DNA of 41,541 bases from Actinomycetota bacterium. GTDB taxonomy: Bacteria; Actinomycetota; Actinomycetes; S36-B12; UBA5976. The notes under the pieces are model-generated. The model ran no database searches and was not told where the DNA came from. It saw only the letters and a list, made by a program, of their open reading frames with translations. Below are positions 9,260-18,046 of this stretch, piece by piece (position 1 is the first letter of the stretch; each line of letters opens with the position of its first letter). Location: the NCBI GenBank assembly GCA_009918005.1, contig RGDC01000003.1, positions 1 to 41,541 of the forward strand. Reading direction: 5' to 3'. Position numbers and translations under genes: made by a program.

Positions 9260-9496
9260 GTGGAAACAATAATTTTGAATATGCGCTGGGCCGGTTACCT
9301 ACTATTCGCACTTGGCATGATCAATTGGCGATACCAAAACTCATTTATCAAGGGTGCGCCGCTTTGGATGCTTGGCCTTGTCCTGATCATTTCAACTTAC
9401 ATACCAGCAGTATCAAAATTGCTAGTAACAAAAGTTGGAGTAGCGATAACTGCAGTAATCGTAGCTCTGCTTCTCGTATTGGCATTTACTGCTTAA
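9260..9496 (+). CDS. Small membrane protein of unknown function
   Basis: I do not recognise the family. The 78 residues begin with a short hydrophobic stretch (about 11-20), followed by a basic/aromatic patch (NWRYQNSFIKG) and two stronger predicted membrane helices (about 32-50 and 56-77) with almost no C-terminal tail. The start is GTG at 9260, supported by a leaderless -10; an ATG seven codons later is an alternative. It is divergent from the peroxidase and lies 115 bp before fhaA, so it may be its own transcript. Translation is likely but unproven. Confidence 0.6.
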   Translation: METIILNMRWAGYLLFALGMINWRYQNSFIKGAPLWMLGLVLIISTYIPAVSKLLVTKVGVAITAVIVALLLVLAFTA

Positions 9497-9611
9497 AAGT
9501 CGCACTTTTATACGGACTTTCAAGAAAATCACGGAAAACCTCGCTTCAAGTAGAATTGAAGCCTGCAAGCGACTGTGAAATTTGTGGGTCGCACCTAGCC
9601 AAGGAGTTCAG

Positions 9612-10334
9612 ATGGGTTTACTCGACAATCTGGAACAGCGCCTTGATCGAATCGTAAATGGCTCATTTTCCAAGGCCTTCAAATCTGAAGTCCAGCCGGT
9701 TGAACTTGGTGCGGCACTCCAGCAAGAGATAGATAACCGTGCTGACACCATAACTGGGCAAACTGTCGCACCAAATATCTTCATAATCGAACTTGGTCCC
9801 CAAGACCACGATCGCCTGGCAACCTATTTTGAAACTCTCAGCGTCGAACTAGGAACTTTGGCAGATTCCTACATAAGTGAGCAGCGATACACCACGGTTG
9901 ATTCCGCCCAAATCACTTTTGACCTTGATCAAGCTTTAGAAACTGGCGTTTTTCGAATTCGCAGCACAGCCGCTAAACGAACATTAAGCACACTGGAAAC
10001 ATCATCGATAGTCCAAGATTCAACGCCACAAGTTCCATTGACTGTATTTACGCCTGAGGCAACTCCTTACCTAACCTCTGTCACTGGTGAGGAATTTAAG
10101 ATCGCTAAATCAATCACAAGTATCGGACGTGGTGCTGAGGCTGATATCCAAATTGACGACACTAGTGTGAGCCGCTTACATTGTGAAATTGTTTTAGGTT
10201 CCGATGTCTTAATTCGGGATCTTGATTCAACCAACGGCACCGTCGTTGATGGAGCCCGGAATAAAGAGTCGGTACTTCGGAATGGGTCAATTATCAAAAT
10301 TGGAAATATTACTCTGACCTATATGAGTAAGTGA
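9612..10334 (+). CDS. fhaA: FhaA: DUF3662 plus FHA domain protein
   Basis: A phosphothreonine reader of the PknB signalling pathway. In mycobacteria FhaA binds the phosphorylated MurJ/MviN pseudokinase domain and restrains wall synthesis. The 240-residue protein starts at the ATG at 9612, preceded by AAGGAG at 9601-9606; an upstream in-frame ATG at 9582 lacks this site. The N-terminal DUF3662 domain (about 1-115) begins MGLLDNLEQRLDRIVNGSF. A linker follows, then the FHA domain (about 160-240) with IGRG, SRLH and STNGT, the phosphothreonine-contacting residues. It is the first gene of the long envelope operon, followed six bases later by fhaB. Confidence 0.93.
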   Translation: MGLLDNLEQRLDRIVNGSFSKAFKSEVQPVELGAALQQEIDNRADTITGQTVAPNIFIIELGPQDHDRLATYFETLSVELGTLADSYISEQRYTTVDSAQITFDLDQALETGVFRIRSTAAKRTLSTLETSSIVQDSTPQVPLTVFTPEATPYLTSVTGEEFKIAKSITSIGRGAEADIQIDDTSVSRLHCEIVLGSDVLIRDLDSTNGTVVDGARNKESVLRNGSIIKIGNITLTYMSK

Positions 10335-10340
10335 AATATT

Positions 10341-10811
10341 ATGTCTGAGTTATTGCTTAGCATTTTGCGAATCGGTTTTCTGATTGCGCTCTGGTGGTTT
10401 GTGCTCACGGTAGTTTCTGTTTTGCGCCGCGACTTGCAAGCACCTCGAGATGCCAAATCACTCACGCCCGAGCGGAGCACTAAACGCCCAAGTCCAAGGC
10501 CAACTCTTCGGGCTCGCAAAACTTCCACCCAACTTGTCATTGTTGAAGGTGCCCTTACTGGAACTGCTGTGCCTTTGGGTTCTTCACCGATCCTCATTGG
10601 GCGAGCACCAGATGCCACGATCGTTCTAGATGATGATTTTGTGAGTACACATCACGCACGCTTAACACCAAATGGAAATCATTGGATCGTTGAGGATCTT
10701 GGTTCAACAAATGGCACGTGGATTGATCGAACTCGGGTCTCAACTCCTACGGTATTTCGTCCTGGAACTCAACTAAGAATTGGTAGAACCAGCATGGAAT
10801 TGAGCTCATGA
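10341..10811 (+). CDS. fhaB: FhaB (FipA): membrane-anchored FHA domain protein
   Basis: 156 residues. An N-terminal membrane helix (about 5-28, rich in Leu/Ile/Trp) is followed by a basic linker and an FHA domain (about 70-156) with LIGRAPDAT, STHHARL and DLGSTNGTW, the conserved GR, SxxH and NG positions. In mycobacteria the homologue is a substrate of the Ser/Thr kinases and links them to FtsZ-associated division proteins. It overlaps pstP by four bases (ATGA). Function is by family and by strict operon conservation. Confidence 0.93.
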   Translation: MSELLLSILRIGFLIALWWFVLTVVSVLRRDLQAPRDAKSLTPERSTKRPSPRPTLRARKTSTQLVIVEGALTGTAVPLGSSPILIGRAPDATIVLDDDFVSTHHARLTPNGNHWIVEDLGSTNGTWIDRTRVSTPTVFRPGTQLRIGRTSMELSS

Positions 10812-12007
10812 GTGGTTTGAGTCTTCGCTTTGCTGCCCGCTCCGAAATTGGCCGGGTGCGTCGTAACAACGAAGATGCTGGGTATGCCGCCAACAATTTA
10901 CTCGTGGTTGCTGACGGAATGGGTGGCCATGAAGCCGGTGAATTAGCTAGTGCTGCCACAGTTGCAGCCGTAGTTACAGCTGCTTCGACTTCGATGGCTG
11001 CTGACGAAGTACTTAATCAACTTGCTGAAGCGGTCATTACATCTGGTGAGTACATTGCTGACGTAGTTGCTGGGAACCGCGATCTTGCAGGTATGGGAAC
11101 AACTATGACGGTTGTCGCATTACGCGAAGATCGCATTGCGATGGCACATGTTGGTGATTCTCGCGCATACGTTTATCGCGATTCTGAATTACAGCAAATG
11201 ACAAAAGATCACACATTTGTTCAGACCTTGGTTGACTCAGGGGAAATCACACCAGAAGAAGCGGCGGTTCACCCTAGACGCAACCTGATGATGCGGGCAA
11301 TTGACGGTATTCATGCAGTAGAAGTTGATTTGTCGGTTCGGGAAACTCGTGAGGGTGATCGATTTTTGCTTTGCAGCGATGGTCTCTGTGGCGTGATTGA
11401 TGCAAACCAGATTGCTGAATGTCTCTCACATGAAGACTTAACTCAAGCTGTAACACTTCTTATCGATGCAGCGATGAGTGCTGGTGCGCCTGACAACATA
11501 ACGGTTGTAGTTGCAGATGTCGTTAGTGACAGTATCGAAGTTGATCCAGTTCTGATCGGTTCAGCTGCCGATTCCGTAAATCAATCCCGATTGCCCGCTG
11601 TTGACTTTCCTGATGAAGGCGAAGCATCTATTCCAATCCTTGATCGCGTTCTTTTAGAAACTAAAAAAGGTTGGCTAGTACCAGTGCTTTCAACTATTGG
11701 GGTTATCGCAGTAGGCATCGTTGCCACACTTTGGTGGTTAGGTAATCAATGGTTTGTCGGCGTTTACGCCCAAGAAGATGTGGTTGCAATCTTTCAAGGA
11801 GTACCTGCTGGTGGAATGTACCGCCTAGTCGAGATCACTGACGTCGAAGCTGGAAAGTTACCTGAGTTCGAACGTGGTCAGGTCTATCAAACATTTGAAT
11901 CTGGAAATTTTGAAAACGCTAAAGCCGCAGTGGATCGCTTAAAACTAAGTGCTGACTTATGCGTACTAACTCCTGCGACACCTGGTTGTCCGGAGATCGC
12001 TCCGTGA
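10808..12007 (+). CDS. pstP: PstP: PP2C-type Ser/Thr protein phosphatase
   Basis: Metal-dependent phosphatase that reverses PknB phosphorylation. The 399-residue protein has the PP2C motifs RRNNEDA (about 17-23), VADGMGGHEAGE (about 35-46), MAHVGDSRAY, LLCSDGLCG and GAPDNITVVV in order over residues 1-240. These include the Asp residues that hold the Mn/Mg pair. A juxtamembrane stretch leads to one membrane helix (about 293-313) and an extracellular tail of roughly 85 residues with two cysteines near the end. The stop overlaps the ftsW GTG as GTGA. Confidence 0.95.
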   Translation: MSGLSLRFAARSEIGRVRRNNEDAGYAANNLLVVADGMGGHEAGELASAATVAAVVTAASTSMAADEVLNQLAEAVITSGEYIADVVAGNRDLAGMGTTMTVVALREDRIAMAHVGDSRAYVYRDSELQQMTKDHTFVQTLVDSGEITPEEAAVHPRRNLMMRAIDGIHAVEVDLSVRETREGDRFLLCSDGLCGVIDANQIAECLSHEDLTQAVTLLIDAAMSAGAPDNITVVVADVVSDSIEVDPVLIGSAADSVNQSRLPAVDFPDEGEASIPILDRVLLETKKGWLVPVLSTIGVIAVGIVATLWWLGNQWFVGVYAQEDVVAIFQGVPAGGMYRLVEITDVEAGKLPEFERGQVYQTFESGNFENAKAAVDRLKLSADLCVLTPATPGCPEIAP

Positions 12008-13392
12008 GCGAGACACTTAACCGTTATCGAGTGTCGACTCGGCGCTCAGCCGAGTTAGCGCTACTTATCGGAGCCTGGCTCATCGGAGTTTTCGCTTGGA
12101 TTCTCGTAGATTCTGCAACAGGTGACTCGTCTTTGGGTGGCTGGACTTCATTACTAAGCGCTGGAGTTTTGTTGCTTTTGACTCATGCTGTGGTGCGTTG
12201 GCAGGCACCTTACGCTGACCCTCTGTTGCTGCCGAGTGTAGCTGCGTTAAACATGCTTGGACTAGCAATGATTCATCGGTTAGACATTGCTGCTACCGAA
12301 CGCGCCGTCAGTAATGGAAGTCCTATGCCAACGCCAGATGTGTATTTGCAACTCACATGGATGGTTGTGGGACTAGTTGCTTTCATGTTGGTTTTGGCAT
12401 TTGTGCGAGATCATCGTAGGTTGCAAAGATTTACCTTTACTGCTGGATTTGCTGGGATCGCATTGCTCTTCTTCCCACTACTTCCATTCATTGGTAGCCA
12501 AATAAATGGTGCCCGACTTTGGATTAGTGTTCTCGGTTTTACATTTCAACCTGGAGAACTCGCCAAAGTGGCATTAACTATTTTCTTCTCTGGCTTTCTT
12601 GTTTCACGCCGGCATTCACTTGCACTCGTACATAACAAGATTCTGGGTGTAGGCATTCCCCGCGGTAAGGATGTTGGCCCGCTATTACTAGTTTGGTTTG
12701 CTGCCCTCTTAGTTCTGATTTTGGAACGAGATCTAGGGACTTCGTTACTTTTGTTTGGACTCTTCATCGTGATGCTTTATGTGGCCACTGGTAGACGTTC
12801 TTGGGTACTGATTGGTGCCTTGTTGTTAAGTGTTGGCGGCGCACTGGCTTATCGCGCATTTGGACATGTGCGAGTTCGATTTGATGTTTGGTTAGATCCC
12901 TTTGCGGATGCAAACGGGGCTGGCTTTCAGATTGTGCAATCTCTTTATGGCTTTGCTAATGGTGGTCTCTTTGGAACTGGATGGGGGAAGGGCTATCCGC
13001 AGCTTGTTCCATTCGCAAAAACCGATTTCATAACTTCTGCTCTGGGGGAAGAGTTGGGATTAATGGGGTTAATCGCAATCTTGCTGTTATTTGTAATCAT
13101 TGTTGAACGAGGTGCCCGTGCCGCAGTTGCAACTCGTGATCCGTTTGGCAACTTATTAGCAATTGGTCTAACGACAGTTATAGGTCTTCAGACATTCATT
13201 GTGATTGGGGGCGTAACCAGACTGGTTCCACTTACTGGTCTAACAACACCATTTTTGTCATATGGCGGATCATCATTAGTGGCGAACTACATAATCATTG
13301 CGCTTTTGATTCGAATATCTAATGCTGCTCGCGCACCTGAAGTAAGTGATGCTGATCTAGTTTTGCGTCAGGATGGCAGTAGCCATGATTAG
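12004..13392 (+). CDS. ftsW: FtsW/RodA-family SEDS peptidoglycan glycosyltransferase
   Basis: Polymerises lipid II in partnership with a class B PBP, here the product of the next gene. 462 residues with about ten membrane helices. Family motifs include NGARLWISVLGFTFQPGE, ERDLGTSLLLFGLF, FANGGLFGTGWGKG, KTDFITSALGEELGL and the C-terminal PFLSYGGSS. I place the start at GTG 12004, overlapping the pstP stop by GTGA; a longer frame from 11959 would lie inside pstP. In the mycobacterial operon this gene is called rodA, and sequence alone does not separate elongation from division roles. Confidence 0.93.
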   Translation: MSETLNRYRVSTRRSAELALLIGAWLIGVFAWILVDSATGDSSLGGWTSLLSAGVLLLLTHAVVRWQAPYADPLLLPSVAALNMLGLAMIHRLDIAATERAVSNGSPMPTPDVYLQLTWMVVGLVAFMLVLAFVRDHRRLQRFTFTAGFAGIALLFFPLLPFIGSQINGARLWISVLGFTFQPGELAKVALTIFFSGFLVSRRHSLALVHNKILGVGIPRGKDVGPLLLVWFAALLVLILERDLGTSLLLFGLFIVMLYVATGRRSWVLIGALLLSVGGALAYRAFGHVRVRFDVWLDPFADANGAGFQIVQSLYGFANGGLFGTGWGKGYPQLVPFAKTDFITSALGEELGLMGLIAILLLFVIIVERGARAAVATRDPFGNLLAIGLTTVIGLQTFIVIGGVTRLVPLTGLTTPFLSYGGSSLVANYIIIALLIRISNAARAPEVSDADLVLRQDGSSHD

Positions 13393-14833
13393 ACAAATCA
13401 ATCGAGTTACTTCGGTCATTGTTTTACTTTTGCTTGCATTAATTATCAATCTTTCTTACATTCAGGTTTTTAAGGCTGGTGACTTGCGAAGTCAGGCAAG
13501 TAATCAACGCGTTACATTAACTGAATATTCTCGCGAACGCGGACCGATCTTGCTGGGATCTTCAGCAATTGTGGAATCTACGCCAACGACGGATGCACTG
13601 AAGTACTTGCGCGAATATGCGGATGGCTCAACGTATGCCTCGATCACTGGGTTCTATTCGGTGGTTTATGGCGCAACTGGAATCGAATCTGAAGCCAATG
13701 ATGTACTGGCAGGTAACGACAGTCGATTCTTTGTCGATCGCCTTCAACAATTGTTTGCTAACCGTGAACCTAAAGGTGGAGCAATTCGATTAACGATTGA
13801 TCCTGATACGCAAGCTGCTGCGATGAAATCATTAAATGGTAGAACTGGCGCTGTAGTTGCTATCGATCCAACGACTGGTGCGATCTTGGCTTTAGCAAGT
13901 TCTCCCTCATTCGATCCAAATTTGCTCTCAAGTCATGATGCTCAAGATATTCAAAACACTTACGAAGAATTGAATGCTGATCCTAAACAACCCATGCTTA
14001 ACCGCCCACTTGCGATGACTCTTCCACCTGGTTCAACTTTTAAGTTGGTGACCGCAGCAGCAGCGTTAGAGTCTGGAAATTACACTGCTGGTTCAGAGCT
14101 GCCAGGTCCAGCGCAGATAAATTTGCCGGGCACTGATGTCCAACTAGGTAACTGGACTGGCAAAGCATGTGGGGCTGGAAATACCACAACGTTGCAAGGG
14201 GCTCTGGAGATTTCATGCAACACTGCATTTGCATGGTTGGGTATGGAACTAGGAGCTAATGCTATTAGCGAACAGGCTAAAAAATTTGGATTCGAATCCG
14301 AGTTTGATGTACCCATGACTGCTGCTATCAGTAGATTTCCAGCAGATTTGAACAAACCTCAAACTGCAATGAGCGCTATTGGGCAATTTGATGTCCGCGC
14401 AACTGCGTTACAGATGGCAATGGTGGCAGCTGGTATTGCAAATGATGGTGTCGTGATGAAGCCATATTTGATTAGCCAGGTGCTGGGCCCAGATTTAACG
14501 GTGTTGCAAAATACCAACCCATCTGCCTTTGGGCGCGCAATGTCAGTCGAGAACTCCAAGATCTTGAGAGACATGATGGTGGGGGTAGTTGCGAAGGGAA
14601 CTGCATCAAATGCGAAGATTTCTGGGATTTCCGTCGGTGGTAAAACTGGAACTGCCGAGAACACCCCAGGTGAACCGGCGCATGCTTGGTTTGTTGGGTT
14701 AGCCCCGAGCGAACAGTCAAAAGTGGCGGTGGCTGTCGTGTTACAAAATGGTGGCGGCGCTGCCGAAGTTAGTGGCAACGCGCTAGCCGCACCAATTGCC
14801 GCCGCAGTAATGCGAGCGGCTCTAAAGAAATAG
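13385..14833 (+). CDS. pbpA: PbpA: class B penicillin-binding protein (transpeptidase)
   Basis: Monofunctional D,D-transpeptidase that cross-links peptidoglycan made by the preceding SEDS protein. About 482 residues with an N-terminal membrane anchor (about 8-30) and an extracytoplasmic dimerisation region. The transpeptidase domain holds the catalytic serine in PPGSTFK, the SCN motif in LEISCNTAFAW and the KTGTAE motif near the C-terminus. The start could be ATG 13373 or ATG 13385; the latter begins MIRQINRVTS and is my choice. Either start overlaps the ftsW end. Only 48 bp separate it from pknB. Confidence 0.93.
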   Translation: MIRQINRVTSVIVLLLLALIINLSYIQVFKAGDLRSQASNQRVTLTEYSRERGPILLGSSAIVESTPTTDALKYLREYADGSTYASITGFYSVVYGATGIESEANDVLAGNDSRFFVDRLQQLFANREPKGGAIRLTIDPDTQAAAMKSLNGRTGAVVAIDPTTGAILALASSPSFDPNLLSSHDAQDIQNTYEELNADPKQPMLNRPLAMTLPPGSTFKLVTAAAALESGNYTAGSELPGPAQINLPGTDVQLGNWTGKACGAGNTTTLQGALEISCNTAFAWLGMELGANAISEQAKKFGFESEFDVPMTAAISRFPADLNKPQTAMSAIGQFDVRATALQMAMVAAGIANDGVVMKPYLISQVLGPDLTVLQNTNPSAFGRAMSVENSKILRDMMVGVVAKGTASNAKISGISVGGKTGTAENTPGEPAHAWFVGLAPSEQSKVAVAVVLQNGGGAAEVSGNALAAPIAAAVMRAALKK

Positions 14834-14881
14834 GTAAGAATAGAGTAAGTAATGCATATTGCGAAGTAATGAGGAGATCTA

Positions 14882-16630
14882 GTGAGTACCTTCACCCATC
14901 TTGGTGATAGATATGACGTCGGGCAAGTAATTGGCCATGGCGGCATGGCAGAAGTATATGAAGGTACAGATAGACGATTGAATCGCCGAGTCGCTATAAA
15001 GGTTTTACGTCCCGATCTAGCTCGCGATCCTATGTTCCAAGAGAGATTTCGCCGCGAGGCTCAATCAGCCGCGGGACTTAATCATCCGAACATTGTTGCG
15101 ATTTATGACACCGGTGAAGATTTAATTTCTGATGGCGTGAACCAGGTAAGCATTCCGTACATTGTTATGGAATACGTAGATGGCGTTACCTTGCGCCAGA
15201 TGTTAAACAACGGCCCAAGAATTTTGCCTGAGCGAGCACTCGAAGTTATTGCTGGTGTTCTTGCTGCACTTGATTACGCACATCGACATGGAATTGTGCA
15301 TCGTGATATTAAGCCCGCGAACATAATGATCAACTCTCACGGTGATGCCAAGGTCATGGATTTTGGTATTGCAAGGGCAATGAGTGATGCAGCAACATCA
15401 GTTACCGCAACCAGTGCAGTGATGGGCACTGCGCAATATTTATCTCCAGAGCAAGCTCGAGGCGAATCAGTTGATGCCCGCAGTGACATCTACTCGACAG
15501 GCTGTGTACTTTATGAACTTTTGACAAGTGGTCCCCCATTCAACGGTGAATCGCCAGTTTCCATTGCTTATCAGCATGTAAATGAAACTCCAAAACTTCC
15601 GTCATCGGTGGATCCCTCGATTCCTACAACATTAGATGCAATCACATTGACGGCATTAGCAAAGTCTCCTGGCAGCAGATATCAAACTGCAGCTGAAATG
15701 CGATTTGATATTGAAAGAGCAATTGCGGGCTTACCAATTTCTAGCCGGCCAAATAGTTTTCCAGTTGCTGATGACTTGGGTTCTACGACAGTATTGCCGA
15801 TTTCAAATACCACACCTGTAACAACCACAAACGTAGCTACAGCAACCAAGCCAAGCAGTCGGAAGAAGTGGGTGACAGTCACCATTGCGACTGTCGTATC
15901 TGCAGCGTTACTTATTTTTGTGGGAAGTCAACTACTTGCACCGGGCCAAACTTTAGTAACGACACCAAATCTAAAATCTAAAACAGTAGATGAAGCCAAA
16001 TTAGCCCTTACTGAAATTGGCCTAAATGTTGGAACTGAAACCCCCCAAGCTGATGACAATGTGCCTAAGGGAGAAATTATTGGGCAGGATCCAGCCGCTG
16101 GAGAATTGATCGAAGCGGGCCAGGCCGTTAATTTAATTGTTTCCGCAGGTAAAGACCAAGTACCAGTACCTGATTTAGTGAATCTTCCATCAATAGATGA
16201 CGCTCGCCTAGTTCTCACTGAAGCAAAACTGCTTTTGGGGCGGGTAACACCTATTGATAGCGATAAACCAGAAGGCACTATTTTGGAACAGGATCCAGTT
16301 ACCAACTTTGTTGTAGACATTGGAACTCTTATTAACGTCACTGTTTCGAATGGCAAGATTCCAGTACCAGATGTTGTTGGTAAGAATGAAACACAGGCTA
16401 AAAATACCCTGGTAAATGCGGGCTTCTTAGTAGACATTGTTAAGCAAGCAGATGCCACGGTGGCAGTAGGTACCGTATTGTCACAGTCACCAAATGCCAA
16501 AGATTTAGCGCTTAAGGGATCTATCGTGACCCTAACCGTAGCTTCAGCTCCGATTACAGTCTTGTGTCCAGACGGATCTCCTGTTCCAGTTAGTGGATTG
16601 TGTCCTACTACAACCCCTACTACGCCTTAA
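14882..16630 (+). CDS. pknB: PknB: transmembrane Ser/Thr kinase with three PASTA repeats
   Basis: Sensor kinase that reads muropeptide or lipid II signals and controls wall synthesis. Kinase domain about 8-275: glycine loop GHGGMAEVY, K40 in VAIKVL, HRDIKPANIM (140-149), DFGIARA (160-166), and an activation loop with several threonines (SVTATSAVMGTAQY, 173-186). A Thr/Ser-rich juxtamembrane region leads to a membrane helix (about 331-352) and three extracellular PASTA repeats (about 360-424, 427-492, 494-558). The tail has a Cys pair (CPDGSPVPVSGLCP). The start is GTG 14882 behind GAGGAG. Only three PASTA units are present, versus four in M. tuberculosis PknB. No separate pknA gene precedes it. 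Confidence 0.96.
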   Translation: MSTFTHLGDRYDVGQVIGHGGMAEVYEGTDRRLNRRVAIKVLRPDLARDPMFQERFRREAQSAAGLNHPNIVAIYDTGEDLISDGVNQVSIPYIVMEYVDGVTLRQMLNNGPRILPERALEVIAGVLAALDYAHRHGIVHRDIKPANIMINSHGDAKVMDFGIARAMSDAATSVTATSAVMGTAQYLSPEQARGESVDARSDIYSTGCVLYELLTSGPPFNGESPVSIAYQHVNETPKLPSSVDPSIPTTLDAITLTALAKSPGSRYQTAAEMRFDIERAIAGLPISSRPNSFPVADDLGSTTVLPISNTTPVTTTNVATATKPSSRKKWVTVTIATVVSAALLIFVGSQLLAPGQTLVTTPNLKSKTVDEAKLALTEIGLNVGTETPQADDNVPKGEIIGQDPAAGELIEAGQAVNLIVSAGKDQVPVPDLVNLPSIDDARLVLTEAKLLLGRVTPIDSDKPEGTILEQDPVTNFVVDIGTLINVTVSNGKIPVPDVVGKNETQAKNTLVNAGFLVDIVKQADATVAVGTVLSQSPNAKDLALKGSIVTLTVASAPITVLCPDGSPVPVSGLCPTTTPTTP

Positions 16631-16636
16631 CGCTTT

Positions 16637-16642
16637 TAGACT
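16637..16642 (+). promoter_or_regulatory. Predicted -10 box of a leaderless promoter (trpG/pabA)
   Basis: TAGACT is followed by seven bases and then the GTG at 16650. It supports that GTG over the longer open frame, which runs back into the pknB 3' end. Confidence 0.5.
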
Positions 16643-16649
16643 TACTGTC

Positions 16650-17270
16650 GTGACTCGTATTTTAGTGATCGATAACTACGACAGCTTTGTCTTTAACATT
16701 GTTCAGTACTTGGCTCAGCTAGGTGCCAAAGTCGATGTGAAGCGCAATGACGAAGTCACAGTTGATGAAGCTCGTGAGTACGATGGTGTGTTGCTCTCTC
16801 CTGGTCCAGGTACTCCGACTGATGCTGGTGTGTGCATCGACATTGTTAAAGAGTTGGGTGGCCAAGTTCCAATTTTTGGAGTTTGCCTTGGCCATCAAGC
16901 TATATCTGAAGCATTCGGCGCAACTGTTTCTCGAGCTCCAGAATTGCTTCATGGCAAAACTTCGCAAGTGTTTCACCATAAGCAAGGTGTGCTTGCAGAT
17001 TTGCCTTCGCCATTCACTGCAACTCGTTACCACTCGTTAGCCGTCGAGCGCGATACCGTGCCAGCAGAATTAGAAATCACTAGCGAGACTGAAGATGGAG
17101 TGATTATGTCACTACGTCATAGAAATTTTGATATCGAAGGTGTGCAATTTCATCCTGAGTCGGTTTTAACTGAAGGCGGTCACAAAATGTTAGCCGAATG
17201 GTTAGTTCGGTGTGGCGATCTAGATGCGCGTAACTTGGCGCAAGGTTTGCAACCAGTAATTCCAAATTAG
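16650..17270 (+). CDS. trpG: Glutamine amidotransferase subunit of anthranilate / aminodeoxychorismate synthase
   Basis: Class I glutamine amidotransferase supplying ammonia to TrpE or PabB. The 206 residues begin MTRILVIDNYDSFVFN with GTG 16650. They carry the oxyanion motif LLSPGPGTP, the catalytic cysteine in FGVCLGHQAI, and the His-Glu of the triad in VQFHPESVL. The position after pknB and before crgA matches mycobacterial trpG. The same protein type may serve both tryptophan and folate synthesis, so pabA is an equally acceptable name; its large-subunit partner is not in the window. It converges with the DUF881 gene 18 bp away. Confidence 0.92.
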   Translation: MTRILVIDNYDSFVFNIVQYLAQLGAKVDVKRNDEVTVDEAREYDGVLLSPGPGTPTDAGVCIDIVKELGGQVPIFGVCLGHQAISEAFGATVSRAPELLHGKTSQVFHHKQGVLADLPSPFTATRYHSLAVERDTVPAELEITSETEDGVIMSLRHRNFDIEGVQFHPESVLTEGGHKMLAEWLVRCGDLDARNLAQGLQPVIPN

Positions 17271-17288
17271 TTTTACGATTTTATAGAA

Positions 17289-17993
17289 TTACGGTTGCTC
17301 AATCGATCCTTGCCAAGCTGGAATAGTCGTTTGATTCAATATAGAAACGTCCCAACCAAGATTTAGCCGCTTTACATATTCTCGGTAAAGCGAAACTCCA
17401 GGCTCATTATTCAGTGCTTGTTGAAGTTCCGAGGTATTTCCAACCGCGGTCACAATAAATGGTGGCGAATAGACCCGGCCTTGTAAAAGGAGTGTGTTTC
17501 CAACACAACGGATTGCGGTCGTACTGATGACGCGTTGGTCCATGACTTGAACTGCAGTTGCACCACCGCGCCACATTGCGTTTACCACGGACTGGACATC
17601 TTGTTGATGTACAACCAAATCATCCGGAACGACTCCGCTCGGAAGTGGTGATCCAGGTTCGCGCGGGGCATCATCAAGTGAAATTCGCAGCGCCGATCCT
17701 GAAACAGGTGTGAGTCCTGTTGCTTGTTCAAGTTGGTTGATTTGCAAACTTAACGCGGGGTCAACTTTGGTAATCGAAAGGTTGTTTACTTCGGTAGTTA
17801 GGGTATCCACTTCGGATTGCAAAACCCCAACTTTGTTAGCTCTATCCAGAACTAGGCTACGAAGATCCTCTAAGCCACCGGTTCGCAAATTAGTTCCATC
17901 GGCCGTGATCCCACTTGCTATGAAGAGAAATCCGGCAAGCGCAGCTGATCCAGTAACCAAAGTGGTCTTAGTTCGCTTGGAAAGGCTGCTCAT
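17289..17993 (-). CDS. DUF881 family membrane-anchored protein
   Basis: 234 residues with a basic N-terminus, a membrane helix (about 11-29), a predicted coiled coil (about 47-85, LRSLVLDRANKVGVLQSEV and following), and the extracytoplasmic DUF881 domain (GSALRISLDDAPRE, MWRGGATAVQVMDQRV, STTAIRCVGNTLLLQGRVYSPPF). DUF881 proteins sit beside crgA in many actinobacteria and resemble YlxW/YlxX-type division-cluster proteins. Role in envelope or division is inferred only. The gene is preceded by two DnaA-box-like repeats. Confidence 0.88.
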   Translation of the reverse strand: MSSLSKRTKTTLVTGSAALAGFLFIASGITADGTNLRTGGLEDLRSLVLDRANKVGVLQSEVDTLTTEVNNLSITKVDPALSLQINQLEQATGLTPVSGSALRISLDDAPREPGSPLPSGVVPDDLVVHQQDVQSVVNAMWRGGATAVQVMDQRVISTTAIRCVGNTLLLQGRVYSPPFIVTAVGNTSELQQALNNEPGVSLYREYVKRLNLGWDVSILNQTTIPAWQGSIEQP

Positions 17994-17997
17994 TTAT

Positions 17998-18018
17998 TTA
18001 TCCACAGGGTTATCCACC
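17998..18018 (+). promoter_or_regulatory. Tandem DnaA-box-like sites
   Basis: TTATCCACA at 17998-18006 is a perfect match to the bacterial DnaA box. TTATCCACC at 18010-18018 is a one-mismatch direct repeat three bases further on. They sit immediately upstream of the DUF881 start (17993, minus strand) and downstream of crgA. Two boxes are too few for a normal oriC. Confidence 0.55.
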
Positions 18019-18046
18019 GCTGGGGAGGAAATTACACCCATGTCAT

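Noticed and set aside
9208..9657. 149-residue plus-strand frame overlapping the small membrane protein and the start of fhaA
   Set aside because: It overlaps the coherent two-to-three-helix frame 9260-9496 and the FhaA start, and shows no domain.
14359..14946. 195-residue open frame on the minus strand opposite pbpA
   Set aside because: It lies wholly against a clear transpeptidase gene, has no recognisable domain or ribosome site, and its composition is that of an antisense shadow.
15928..16500. 190-residue open frame on the minus strand opposite the pknB PASTA repeats
   Set aside because: The sense strand has a full PASTA pattern; the antisense frame is Ser/Thr/Pro-rich without domain features.
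17998..18018. oriC called from the DnaA-like boxes
   Set aside because: Only two boxes, no dnaA or AT-rich unwinding region, and synteny places the origin beyond parA.
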